NCBI RefSeq assembly: GCF_014641715.1
Contig: NZ_BMIG01000002.1
Coordinates: 310,001-374,000, forward strand
Reading direction: 5' to 3'
From: Polaromonas eurypsychrophila
GTDB lineage: Bacteria > Pseudomonadota > Gammaproteobacteria > Burkholderiales > Burkholderiaceae_C
Length of the DNA stretch: 64,000 bases
Part shown: one piece after another, positions 35,294 through 43,803 of the stretch
Layout: every line of letters starts with the position of its first letter
How positions within the stretch are numbered: the stretch's first letter is position 1
Translations under genes and position numbers: made by a program
Notes under the pieces: model-generated
Database searches by the model: none
The model's input: only the letters and a program-made list of their open reading frames with translations
Told to the model about the DNA's origin: nothing

Positions 35294-36766
35294 ATGAACG
35301 CCCCCCTGCACCGCGAAATCCCTGCCGGCCTGCTCAATGACGCGCAGGCCCTGTCTGATGTCAGCGCCCAATGGGACGGCGACATTGTCAAGCAGATCAC
35401 CGACTACATCACCATCCCTGCGAAGTCGCCGTCCTTTGATGCCGACTGGGCCGGCCACGGCCACATCGACACCGTGATGCGCAATGCCGCCGCCTGGGTC
35501 CAGGCGCAGAAGGTCGGGGGCCTGAAGCTCGAGATCGTGCGCCTCGAAGGCCGCACGCCTGTGCTGTTTTTCGAAGTGCCTGCAACTAAAGCGGGATCGA
35601 CCGAAACGGTCCTGATGTACGGCCACCTCGACAAGCAGCCCGAGTTCACCGGCTGGCGCAATGACCTTGGCCCTTGGACGCCCAAATATGAAGATGGCAA
35701 GCTGTTTGGCCGCGGCGGCGCTGACGACGGTTACGCGGTGTACGCCAGTGTTGCCGCCATCCAGGCACTCAAGGCGCAAAACGTGCCGCATCCGCGCATC
35801 ATCGGGCTGGTCGAAACCTGCGAGGAAAGCGGCTCTTACGACTTGTTGCCTTATGTCGATGCCTTGCGCACGCGGCTCGGGGACGTGGGCTTGGTGATCT
35901 GCCTGGACTCGGGCGCCGGTAACTACGACCAGCTCTGGCTGACGACCTCCTTGCGCGGTATGGCCAGCGGTGTGCTGAAGGTGGAAATTCTCACCGAAGG
36001 TGTGCATTCGGGAGATGCCAGCGGCCTGGTGCCATCGAGCTTTCGCATCATGCGGCAGGTGCTGGACCGGCTTGAGGACAGCAAGACGGGTACGCTGTTG
36101 CCACAAAGTTTTCACTGCGAGATTCCCGTGGAGCGGCTGGTGCAGGCCAAAGCCACGGCGCAAATCCTGGGCGACCAGATTTACAAACGTTTTCCGTGGG
36201 CGCACTACGATTGCGGCGGGGCCACGACCTTTGCGCTGCCCACCACCACCGATCCGGTCGAGGCCTTGCTCAACCGCACCTGGAAACCGACGCTGAGCGT
36301 GACTGGCGCAGACGGCTTTCCCGAGATGGGCAATGCTGGCAATGTGCTGCGACCCTATACCGCGTTCAAGTTGTCGCTGCGCCTGCCGCCGCTGGTGGAT
36401 GCCGGCAGTGCGGTGCAGGAGCTTAAAACCCTGCTTGAAGACAATGCGCCCTACCAGGCCAAGGTCACCTTCGAAAGCGCCGGCGGCGCGACCGGCTGGA
36501 ACGCGCCGTCCACCTCGCCGTGGTTCCAGAAAGCGCTGGACGATGCCTCGCAGGCCCATTACGGCGCACCTTGCGGCACCATCGGGCAGGGCGGCACGAT
36601 TCCGCTGATGAACATGCTGAGTCGGGGCTTCCCGAAGGCGCAAATGATGGTCTGTGGCGTGCTGGGCCCCAGGAGCAATGCGCACGGCCCCAACGAGTTC
36701 CTGCATGTGCCGTATGCCAAGAAGATCACTGCGGCCGTGGCGCATGTGATCGCCAGCATGCCCTGA
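35294..36766 (+). CDS. M20-family metallopeptidase (dipeptidase-like)
   Basis: A 490-residue zinc peptidase. The metal-site motifs are in order: VLMYGHLDKQPEFTGW (His and Asp, about residue 110), GRGGADDGYAVYA (bridging Asp), VETCEESGSYDL (catalytic Glu) and ICLDSGAG. The C-terminal His motif is NEFLHVPYAKK. The lid/dimerisation domain occupies about 220-380 (LTEGVHSGDASGLVPSSFR). It probably hydrolyses di- or small peptides in the cytoplasm, as no signal peptide is seen. The lipase gene follows 16 bases later and is likely co-transcribed. Confidence 0.9.
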   Translation: MNAPLHREIPAGLLNDAQALSDVSAQWDGDIVKQITDYITIPAKSPSFDADWAGHGHIDTVMRNAAAWVQAQKVGGLKLEIVRLEGRTPVLFFEVPATKAGSTETVLMYGHLDKQPEFTGWRNDLGPWTPKYEDGKLFGRGGADDGYAVYASVAAIQALKAQNVPHPRIIGLVETCEESGSYDLLPYVDALRTRLGDVGLVICLDSGAGNYDQLWLTTSLRGMASGVLKVEILTEGVHSGDASGLVPSSFRIMRQVLDRLEDSKTGTLLPQSFHCEIPVERLVQAKATAQILGDQIYKRFPWAHYDCGGATTFALPTTTDPVEALLNRTWKPTLSVTGADGFPEMGNAGNVLRPYTAFKLSLRLPPLVDAGSAVQELKTLLEDNAPYQAKVTFESAGGATGWNAPSTSPWFQKALDDASQAHYGAPCGTIGQGGTIPLMNMLSRGFPKAQMMVCGVLGPRSNAHGPNEFLHVPYAKKITAAVAHVIASMP

Positions 36767-36782
36767 AGGAGTCGATCGCCTG

Positions 36783-37685
36783 ATGGACAAACCGACGCTG
36801 GCGCCGTTCACCGCGCGTGATGGCGAAAACCTGGCGCTCTACGAGTGGCCGATGGACGCTTGGCAGTCCGACGAGGCGCTGCCTCCGCGCGCCGTTGTGC
36901 TGATCGTCCACGGCCTGGGTGAACACGCCAGTCGTTACGGCCATGTGGCGCAGAAACTGCTCGACTGGGGCTTTGCGGTGCGCGCGTATGACCAGCGTGG
37001 TCATGGGGAGTCTGGCGGTGCGCGGGGTGGCCTGAGCGGCGAATCCTTGTTGCTGGAAGACCTGGCTGAAGTGGTGGACGACACCCGCCAGCGTGCGCTG
37101 CGTCTGCCGCGGGCAGCCGGAAAGGGCAACGATGACCGTCCCTTGCCGCTGATCTTGCTGGGTCACAGCCTGGGCGGCCTGGTGGTGGGGCGTTTTGTAT
37201 CGCTCAAGGTGCGGCCAGTCGATGGCGTGGTGCTGTCCTCGCCGGCGTTCGATCCGGGGCTCAATGTGATCCAGAAATTTTTACTGGCCACATTGCCGGT
37301 GATTGCGCCCAATCTGCGCATCAACAACGGCTTGAAGCCTGAATACATCTCTCACGACACGCGGGTCGTGAAGAAATACCTGGCCGATCCGCTGGTGCAT
37401 GCCAGGATTTCCGCCCGGTTGGCCAAATTTATTGCAACCGCCGGCCCTGCGACGATAGCGGCCGCCAGCACTTGGCGCACGCCAACCCTGCTGATGTATG
37501 CCGGCGCGGACAAGCTGGTCAACCCGGCTGGCAGCCTCGCCTTTGCCGACGCGGCTGCAAGCAACGGTGCTGCAGGCGTGGTCACCGCCCGGTGCTTTGA
37601 CGATATGTACCACGAGCTTTTCAACGAGCTGGATGCGGCGCCGGTGTTTGCCACCCTGAAAGCCTGGCTGGACGCTCGGTTTTAA
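36783..37685 (+). CDS. Alpha/beta hydrolase, monoacylglycerol lipase-like
   Basis: A 300-residue serine hydrolase. The oxyanion-hole motif VLIVHGLGEHASRYGHVAQKL (start of motif at about 40), the nucleophile elbow LLGHSLGGLVVGRF (Ser near 127), the acid in LLMYAGADKLVNP and the histidine in DMYHELFNEL complete the triad. DQRGHGESGGARGGL is typical of monoacylglycerol lipases and lysophospholipases. It is cytoplasmic, in tandem with the M20 peptidase gene. Confidence 0.9.
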   Translation: MDKPTLAPFTARDGENLALYEWPMDAWQSDEALPPRAVVLIVHGLGEHASRYGHVAQKLLDWGFAVRAYDQRGHGESGGARGGLSGESLLLEDLAEVVDDTRQRALRLPRAAGKGNDDRPLPLILLGHSLGGLVVGRFVSLKVRPVDGVVLSSPAFDPGLNVIQKFLLATLPVIAPNLRINNGLKPEYISHDTRVVKKYLADPLVHARISARLAKFIATAGPATIAAASTWRTPTLLMYAGADKLVNPAGSLAFADAAASNGAAGVVTARCFDDMYHELFNELDAAPVFATLKAWLDARF

Positions 37686-37693
37686 GCAAATTA

Positions 37694-37746
37694 GGCCTGT
37701 GGCCCATGTCTAGTGGGTACACGCAGCTATTAAATCAATAGCAATT
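37694..37746. repeat. Family A dispersed palindromic repeat, copy 5
   Basis: aggcctgtggcccatg arm, then AGCTAT (37725-37730) and ATAGC (37738-37742). It lies between the lipase stop and the MFS gene stop (convergent), abutting the latter, and could function as a bidirectional 3' end structure. Confidence 0.75.
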
Positions 37747-38915
37747 TAAGCTGTAATCCGGCGCCGTCCCCGCAGCGCCAGCCAGGCCAGTGCCACGCCG
37801 GTCAGGCCCAGCGGCAGCAGCGAACCGAGGTTCAGCAGGGTCCAGCCCTGGGTCGTGACCAGCACGCCGGAGGCCAGCGATGACAGCGCCAGCACCGCAA
37901 ACACGCAGAAGTTGAGCGCGCCCTGGGCTTTGTCCTTCTCTTCGGGGCGGTAGGCTGTCAGCGCCAGCGTGGTGGCGCCGGTGAACAGAAAGTTCCAGCC
38001 CACGCCGAGCAGAAACAGTGCCGCCAGAAACTGGTGCAGCTCGACCCCCGACAGCGCGATCACCACGCAGGTCACATTGAGCGCCAGCCCGATCGCCATG
38101 ATGGACAGTGTGCCGAAACGCTTGATCAGGTGACCGGTGAAAAAACCGGGCGCAAACATGCCGATCACATGCCATTCGAGCACCAGCGCGGCGTCGGAAA
38201 ACGGCAGGCCGCAGACCTGCATGGCAATCGGCGTGGCCGCCATCAGGAGGTTCATCACGCCAAAGCCCAATGCGCCGGCTGCGGCCGCCACGATGAACAC
38301 CGGCTGACGCATGATCTCGCGCAGCGGACGACCACCACTGGTCGCGTGTTGGGGGGGCGCGGGCGGGAACTGCATGAAGGCGAGCAGGGCCATGGCGAGC
38401 AGCGCCACACCGGCCAGCGCGAGATAGGCGCCGGCAAACGGAACGGCGGTCAGGGTCCGCGTGCCCGCTGCCAGGTTGGGGCCGGCAATTGCGCCGATCA
38501 ACCCGCCGGCCATCACCAGCGAGACGGCTTTTTCGCGAAAAGCCGGCAAGGCCAGTTCGGCTGCGGCAAAGCGGTAGAGCTGGGCATTGGCGTTGTAATA
38601 ACCGGCGACGACCGTGGCGGTCACCAGCAGCCAGAAGTTTCGGCTGTAGGCCGCATAACAGCACAGCAGCGCCGACAGCACCGCCACCAGCAAGCCCAAC
38701 TGGAACGAGGTCTTGCGGCCGAAACGCTTTTGCGTACGCGCGACGATGCCGGTCGACAGCGCACCGCCCACCACATAACCCATAACCGGCAGCGTCGCCA
38801 TCCAGCCCAGTGGCGCCAACGCCAGGCCGACCAGGCCGTTGATGGCGATGAAGGTCACGTTGTTGGTGAGGAACAGGCCCTGGCAAATCGCCAGCAGCCA
38901 CAGGTTGCGGTTCAT
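37746..38915 (-). CDS. MFS transporter
   Basis: A 389-residue, 12-helix major facilitator protein starting at ATG 38915 (MNRNLWLLAICQGLFLTNNV). The cytoplasmic loop 2-3 motif appears as ARTQKRFGRKTSFQLG, and APGFFTGHLIKRFGTLSIM is its counterpart in the second half. Resembles YcaD/BcfR-like exporters of unknown substrate. Immediately upstream of its start lies a MITE-like element (38921-39185), which must therefore include or displace its promoter. Confidence 0.88.
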   Translation of the reverse strand: MNRNLWLLAICQGLFLTNNVTFIAINGLVGLALAPLGWMATLPVMGYVVGGALSTGIVARTQKRFGRKTSFQLGLLVAVLSALLCCYAAYSRNFWLLVTATVVAGYYNANAQLYRFAAAELALPAFREKAVSLVMAGGLIGAIAGPNLAAGTRTLTAVPFAGAYLALAGVALLAMALLAFMQFPPAPPQHATSGGRPLREIMRQPVFIVAAAAGALGFGVMNLLMAATPIAMQVCGLPFSDAALVLEWHVIGMFAPGFFTGHLIKRFGTLSIMAIGLALNVTCVVIALSGVELHQFLAALFLLGVGWNFLFTGATTLALTAYRPEEKDKAQGALNFCVFAVLALSSLASGVLVTTQGWTLLNLGSLLPLGLTGVALAWLALRGRRRITA

Positions 38916-38920
38916 GGTTC

Positions 38921-39185
38921 GGGCCTGCTCATGCTATTTTTACAAGTGCGAAAGCGGTTAAAACAGTGCTAGTCAAGGCGCGCGACGACGCCCAGACCGG
39001 GTGTCTGGGTTAGGAGCGCAACGCCGAGTGGCGCTGTTTTAACCCCTTTCCCTTCGGGTTGCGGCCAAAAAGACCGTGCGCGGCGTTGCGAAGCCTCGCT
39101 GGGGCTGACCCCAGCTTCATTTCGCGCCTTGCTCACGGCCTTTTTGACTCCCAACGCATCTTGTAAAAATAGCATGAACAGGCCC
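38921..39185. mobile_element. MITE-like element with 26-bp terminal inverted repeats
   Basis: The ends 38921-38946 and 39160-39185 are inverted copies identical at 25 of 26 positions (core catgctatttttacaag). A second inverted pair, ggttaaaacag (38956-38966) and ctgttttaacc (39034-39044), and an aaggcgcg/cgcgcctt pair are nested inside. There is no open frame of interest. The element fits exactly between the MFS start and the rsmE stop, whose last base it shares. A related, compact end is found at 62617-62655. Confidence 0.75.
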
Positions 39186-39919
39186 TATTCCAATGTCAAC
39201 AGGACCAGGCAGGCCAGAGGCGCTGTCTCTGCGCGCAGGACGCGGTCGCCGAGCGACACCGGAACAAACCCGCGCAGCATGGCAGCGTCTTCTTCGGCGC
39301 GGCTCAAACCGCCTTCAGGGCCGCTTAACAATGTGATCGGCGATGGGGCGGGGGACAAGGCCAGTGCGCTGGCCAGCGGCTGTGTTCCGGCGCGCAGCGA
39401 CAGCAGCAGCCGCGGCGCGGCGGGCGACGCGGGCGGCAATGCCGCCAGCCAGTCGCCAAGCGTGGCAACTTCATGCACCGGGGGCAGCCGGTTGCGCCCG
39501 CACTGTTCACAGGCGGCAACCGCCACGCCCTGCCAGTGCGCGACCTTTTTGTCGGCACGCTCACCCTTGAGGCGCAGTACCGAACGTTCGGCCATCAGCG
39601 GCGTGACGCTGGCGGCTCCAAGTTCGCTGGCTTTTTCGACCAGCCAGTCCATGCGTTCGTTGGCGGGCATGCCGATGGCCAGATGCACCGCGCGGCCGGC
39701 TTCGCGTTCGATCGGGTCGTGCGCGGTTATGACGACCTGCACATCGCTGCGGCCCATACGCGTGATGCGCGCTTCGAACTCGCCGCCGCGACTGTTGAAC
39801 AGTGTGATGCTGTCCTCCGGTTGCAGGCGCAAGACCTGCACATGGCGCGCCGCGCGCTCCGGCAGGCCCAGGGCGTCGCCGATGGCAAGAGGCAGGTCGG
39901 CGTAAAAGCGGGCCGTCAT
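39185..39919 (-). CDS. rsmE: 16S rRNA (uracil1498-N3)-methyltransferase RsmE
   Basis: A 244-residue SPOUT-class methyltransferase. The N-terminal PUA-like part (HVQVLRLQPEDSITLFNSRG) is followed by the knotted C-terminal domain: PANERMDWLVEKASELGAAS, VTPLMAERSVLR, ACEQCGRNRLPPVHEV, LLSGPEGGLSRAEED and VSLGDRVLRAETAPLA. It methylates U1498 of 16S rRNA using SAM. The start is ATG 39919. The 3' end abuts the MITE-like element. A family A repeat lies upstream. Confidence 0.95.
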   Translation of the reverse strand: MTARFYADLPLAIGDALGLPERAARHVQVLRLQPEDSITLFNSRGGEFEARITRMGRSDVQVVITAHDPIEREAGRAVHLAIGMPANERMDWLVEKASELGAASVTPLMAERSVLRLKGERADKKVAHWQGVAVAACEQCGRNRLPPVHEVATLGDWLAALPPASPAAPRLLLSLRAGTQPLASALALSPAPSPITLLSGPEGGLSRAEEDAAMLRGFVPVSLGDRVLRAETAPLACLVLLTLE

Positions 39920-39948
39920 GGTCGCAGGCTTTCGGAGTCAGGCAATTT

Positions 39949-39995
39949 GCTATTAAATAAATAGCAAACTGTGCCTGTTGGACATGGGCTGGGGC
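39949..39995. repeat. Family A dispersed palindromic repeat, copy 6
   Basis: GCTAT (39949-39953), ATAGC (39961-39965), then the inverted arm tgttggacatgggct. Orientation is opposite to copy 5. It lies between rsmE (upstream region) and the end of the AmgK-like kinase gene. Confidence 0.75.
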
Positions 39996-40019
39996 GTGAA
40001 TTGACGATTGAGACGGGGC

Positions 40020-41198
40020 TCAAAATGTGTAGCCCACACGGGTCTCGTTGCCTTCGATTTCGTCAAGCAGCACCATCAGCGGGCCGAGCTGGCGGTAACG
40101 CGCGCAAGTGGCGCGTGCGTAAGCGATGAAACGTGGCGTGTCGGCCAGGTATTTGGGCTTGCCGTCGCGCAGCGTCAGGCGCGCAAAAATGCCGAGAATT
40201 TTCAGGTGACGCTGCAGGCCCATCCACTCAACTGCGCGGTAGAACTCGCCGAAGTCGTCACCGACCGGCAGGCCGGCCTTGCGCGCCTGCTCCCAGTAAC
40301 GCACAGTGATCTCAAGCACGAAATCTTCCGGCCAGCTAATGAAGGCATCACGCATCAGGCTGGCGATGTCATAGCTGATGGGGCCGTAGACCGCGTCCTG
40401 GAAGTCGAGCACGCCAAGTGCCCCTACGCTTGTCACTGCGTGTGCCTTCGGCGTTGCGCTGCCCCTTTCATCACGAATGGGGGCTAATTTTCCCAGTGGA
40501 GGCCCGTCGGAAAATTGCGCGCCTTCCACGTTGCTGGTGTCCATGACCATCAGGTTGCGCGGCATAAAGTCGCGGTGCACGTACACCCGTGCGCCACTCA
40601 GCGCGTTCAGGTTGCTGTCCTTGATCTGCGCAAACAGGGCGTCGAGTTTGCTGCGCAATGTGCTGTCGATGGCGATGCCGCGATGCTTTTCCACATACCA
40701 GTCGGGAAACAGCGCCAGCTCGCGCGACAGCAGGGCGTCGTCGTAGGCGGGCAGCACATCTGGCCTGGACGCAAGTTGCCAGCGCACCAGCGCATCCACC
40801 GCTTCGCGGTACAGCACATAGGCGCGCTGCGGCCTGTCGGCCTCGCTGTGCTGGTCAATCACTTCAAGCATGGTTTGTGCGCCCAGGTCAGTGAGCAGCA
40901 TGAAGCCCTGCGGCTCGTCCCAGGCCAGCACACGTGGTGCCTGCAGCCCCGCGTCGGCCATCAGTCCGGCGACCTTGACGAAGGGCCGGCAGTCTTCCTG
41001 TGCGGGCGGCGCGTCCATGATGATGCAGCTGCCGCTGCCCGCCGTACCGACCCGGAAATAGCGGCGGAAGCTGGCGTCGGCCGATGCCGGCCGGACTGTG
41101 TCGGGCAACAGGCCATGAGCAGGCGTCACGAGCTGCAACCAGACGGAAAATGCTCGGGCGCGGGCGGAATCCGTCCAGGCAATGGAAGCGTCGGTCAT
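40020..41198 (-). CDS. amgK: AmgK-like sugar kinase (aminoglycoside phosphotransferase fold) with in-frame repeat insertion
   Basis: A 392-residue kinase with the APH fold: VYVHRDFMPRNLMVMD is the catalytic loop and GVLDFQDAVYGPISYDIASL the DFG-like metal motif. Homologues next to lptD phosphorylate N-acetylmuramate and GlcNAc at the anomeric position in peptidoglycan recycling; MurU, the partner, is encoded at 52290. Family members have only a few residues between the two motifs. Here about 40 extra residues (within SNVEGAQFSDGPPLGKLAPI and following) come from a family B repeat at 40412-40530. The frame remains open; activity is uncertain. Confidence 0.82.
   Translation of the reverse strand: MTDASIAWTDSARARAFSVWLQLVTPAHGLLPDTVRPASADASFRRYFRVGTAGSGSCIIMDAPPAQEDCRPFVKVAGLMADAGLQAPRVLAWDEPQGFMLLTDLGAQTMLEVIDQHSEADRPQRAYVLYREAVDALVRWQLASRPDVLPAYDDALLSRELALFPDWYVEKHRGIAIDSTLRSKLDALFAQIKDSNLNALSGARVYVHRDFMPRNLMVMDTSNVEGAQFSDGPPLGKLAPIRDERGSATPKAHAVTSVGALGVLDFQDAVYGPISYDIASLMRDAFISWPEDFVLEITVRYWEQARKAGLPVGDDFGEFYRAVEWMGLQRHLKILGIFARLTLRDGKPKYLADTPRFIAYARATCARYRQLGPLMVLLDEIEGNETRVGYTF
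40412..40530. repeat. Family B GC-rich repeat inside the AmgK-like gene
   Basis: It shares cgcttgtc, tgccttcggcg and gcgctgccccttt with the metX copy at corresponding spacing, then diverges (gaatgggggctaattt). It is on the plus strand, opposite to the gene, and translated in frame. Confidence 0.65.
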
Positions 41199-41307
41199 GT
41201 ATTGTTTTGGCCTGCCTGGCGGGTAAGCACCAAAAGATGGGAAAAGGGGCTGGTGGGCATAGGATAATCGGGCCTGTTTTTATAAACGGGTTTATCTCAT
41301 ACTTCCG

Positions 41308-43803
41308 ATGCATCGCGCATCCCGCTCGCGTTTTATTGTCTCCCCGGTGGCTCATGCCGTCTTCAGCCTCGTGTCCTGCACCGTGCTGGGCCTGGGGCAT
41401 GGGAGCATCGCGCATGCCCAGGCGCCGGCGGCGTCGCAGGATCCGGCGCCGCCGCCCGCTACCTCAGTGCCTGGCGCCATCCCGCGCCGCGATGCCTTGG
41501 CGGGCCAGCTCAAAAGCACCTCCATGCTGGCCGAGCAGCCACCCGGCGGGCCGGGCATTGAATTGCCGACCTTTATTTATGGGGACCGCCTGTCGGGGCG
41601 TCCCGAGCTGGAAACCGTCATCGACGGCAATGCCGAATTGCGCCGCGGCGGCTCGTCGATACGCGCCGACTGGCTGCAGTGGGACCAGCCCAGCGATGTG
41701 GTCAAGGCGCGTGGCAATGTCCGCGTCAACAGTGCTGGCAACCTGTACAACGGGCCGGAGCTGGAGATCAAACTCGATACTTTCGAGGGATTTTTCACGC
41801 GGCCCGACTACCGCTTCCTGCAGAACAGCGGTTACGGGGTGGCCCGCCGGGTGGACTTCATTGATGACAAGCGCCTGGTGGCCTACGACGCGAACTTCAC
41901 CACTTGCCAGCGCGGCGAAGGACCGAGCTGGATGCCGGCCTGGATCGTCAATGCCAGCAGCATCAAGTTCGACAAAGAAGCCGATGTGGGCGAGGCTTCG
42001 GGCGGCGTGCTGCGTTTCATGAGTGTGCCTATCCTGGCTGCGCCCACTTTCACCTTTCCGCTCAGCGACAAGCGCAAATCCGGTTTGCTGCCGCCAACCG
42101 TTGGCCTGAGCAGTGTCAACGGGACCTCGCTAACGGTCCCCTACTATTTCGACATCGCGCCGCAACGCGACGCCACCTTTTCGCCGACGATCATGAGCAA
42201 GCGCGGCGTAGATCTGGCGGGCGAGTTCCGTTATCTGGAGCGCAACTACCGTGGGGAGTTGCGCGCCAGCTTGCTGCCCAACGACAGCTTGCGCGACAAA
42301 ACGCGCTGGTCTTACAACTACCTGTCCAGCGGTGTCTTCAACACCGGCCTGAGTGCGGTGGGCGGTCTGGGTTTTATCCTCAACCTGAACCGCGTCAGCG
42401 ACGACAATTATTGGCGTGACTTCCCTTCCACGGTTCTAAGCGGCGGCACCAACGGGCTTTCCCAGCGCCTGTTGGCCAACGACGCCAGCGTTAGCTGGGG
42501 CAGGGAATATTTCTCCACGACGGTGCGCGCCCTCAAGCACCAGACGCTACAGGATGTAAATTCGCCGATTGTTCCGCCTTATGACCGGTTTCCGCAACTC
42601 ACAGCGATTTACAAACGCATCAATGCCCCTTTGGCTGGAATCGGTGGCCTGGACTACTCAATCAACACCGACTACACACGTTTTGAGTCGGATCGCTTGT
42701 TGACCCGGCAGCCCAACGCCCACCGTACTTTTGCACTCGCCCAGATCAGTCGACCCTGGATACGGCCTGCTGGTTACATTTCGCCCAAGTTGATGCTGAA
42801 TTCGACCGCCTACCAGTTTGACGGGCCGCTGATCAACGGTGCGCGCTCGGCTTCGCGTACCGTGCCGACCTTCAGCCTGGACAGTGGGCTGGTTTTCGAG
42901 CGCAACGCCAGCTTTTTCGGTCAGGCGTTCACGCAGACGCTGGAGCCGCGCGCTTTTTATGTGAACACGCCTTACCGTAACCAGGCCGCATTGCCCAACT
43001 ACGACTCGGGGCTGAACGCTTTTAACTTCGCCACCTTGTTCACGGAAAACGAATTTGTCGGCAATGACCGGATATCGGACTCCAATGTGCTGACCACAGG
43101 GCTTACCTCCCGTCTGCTCGATCCGGACACCGGCGCCGAATCCTTGCGGGTTGGCATTGCGCAGCGGGTGCGGTTCAAGGATCGGCAGGTCCGCCTGCCC
43201 GGGGAAGTGCCGGTGTCTGAACGCCTGAGTGACCTGTTGTTCGGTGCCACCGTCAATCTGACGCCGGCCTGGTCGCTGGATACCACGGTGCAGTACAACC
43301 CGAAAACCAACATCTCCGAACGCGCGACGGTTGGCGGGCGGTACAGTCCGAGCAATTATCGGGTGGTCAGTGCCGCCTACCGTCACCAGCGCAATGTCAG
43401 CGAACAGTATGAGGTGGGCTGGCAATGGCCCATCAACGATCTGTGGGGAGACCAGGGCAAGGATTTGGGCGCAGGACGTGGTCAGGGCCCGGGGCGCTTG
43501 TACAGCGTCGGGCGCCTCAATTACAGCGTTCCGGACAAAAAACTTGTTGACGTGGTTGTGGGGCTGGAATATGACGGCTGTTGCTGGATAGCCCGAGTGG
43601 TGCTGGAGCGCACCCAGCTGGGCACAATCGCGCGGGCCGGTACCGGCTCCTCGAACAGTACACGTATCCTGTTCCAGCTCGAATTTGTTGGTTTTTCCCG
43701 CATTGGTAACAATCCTCTGAAAACACTGAAAGCCAATATTCCGCGTTACCAGTACCTGCGTGAGCAAAGTACGACACCAAGCCGCTTTACCAACTATGAC
43801 TAA
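41308..43803 (+). CDS. lptD: LPS-assembly outer membrane protein LptD
   Basis: An 831-residue precursor. The N-terminal signal peptide ends around IAHAQA. An OstA-like periplasmic beta-jellyroll follows (VIDGNAELRRGGSSIRADWL, VVKARGNVRVN), and then a large C-terminal beta-barrel (TLEPRAFYVNTPYRNQA, RRVSDDN-type loops, LDTTVQYNPKT). With LptE it inserts lipopolysaccharide into the outer leaflet. Cysteines near TTCQRGEGPSW and YDGCCWIARV match the disulfide positions required for LptD maturation. The surA start overlaps its last codons by 8 bases. Confidence 0.93.
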   Translation: MHRASRSRFIVSPVAHAVFSLVSCTVLGLGHGSIAHAQAPAASQDPAPPPATSVPGAIPRRDALAGQLKSTSMLAEQPPGGPGIELPTFIYGDRLSGRPELETVIDGNAELRRGGSSIRADWLQWDQPSDVVKARGNVRVNSAGNLYNGPELEIKLDTFEGFFTRPDYRFLQNSGYGVARRVDFIDDKRLVAYDANFTTCQRGEGPSWMPAWIVNASSIKFDKEADVGEASGGVLRFMSVPILAAPTFTFPLSDKRKSGLLPPTVGLSSVNGTSLTVPYYFDIAPQRDATFSPTIMSKRGVDLAGEFRYLERNYRGELRASLLPNDSLRDKTRWSYNYLSSGVFNTGLSAVGGLGFILNLNRVSDDNYWRDFPSTVLSGGTNGLSQRLLANDASVSWGREYFSTTVRALKHQTLQDVNSPIVPPYDRFPQLTAIYKRINAPLAGIGGLDYSINTDYTRFESDRLLTRQPNAHRTFALAQISRPWIRPAGYISPKLMLNSTAYQFDGPLINGARSASRTVPTFSLDSGLVFERNASFFGQAFTQTLEPRAFYVNTPYRNQAALPNYDSGLNAFNFATLFTENEFVGNDRISDSNVLTTGLTSRLLDPDTGAESLRVGIAQRVRFKDRQVRLPGEVPVSERLSDLLFGATVNLTPAWSLDTTVQYNPKTNISERATVGGRYSPSNYRVVSAAYRHQRNVSEQYEVGWQWPINDLWGDQGKDLGAGRGQGPGRLYSVGRLNYSVPDKKLVDVVVGLEYDGCCWIARVVLERTQLGTIARAGTGSSNSTRILFQLEFVGFSRIGNNPLKTLKANIPRYQYLREQSTTPSRFTNYD

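Noticed and set aside
34934-36811. A 625-residue frame antisense to the M20 peptidase
   Set aside because: Composition rich in His, Arg and Gln typical of antisense frames in GC-rich DNA; the M20 protein has all catalytic motifs.
37735-38901. A 388-residue frame overlapping the MFS transporter on the same strand
   Set aside because: Arginine/glycine-rich shadow one frame off; the other frame has twelve hydrophobic helices.
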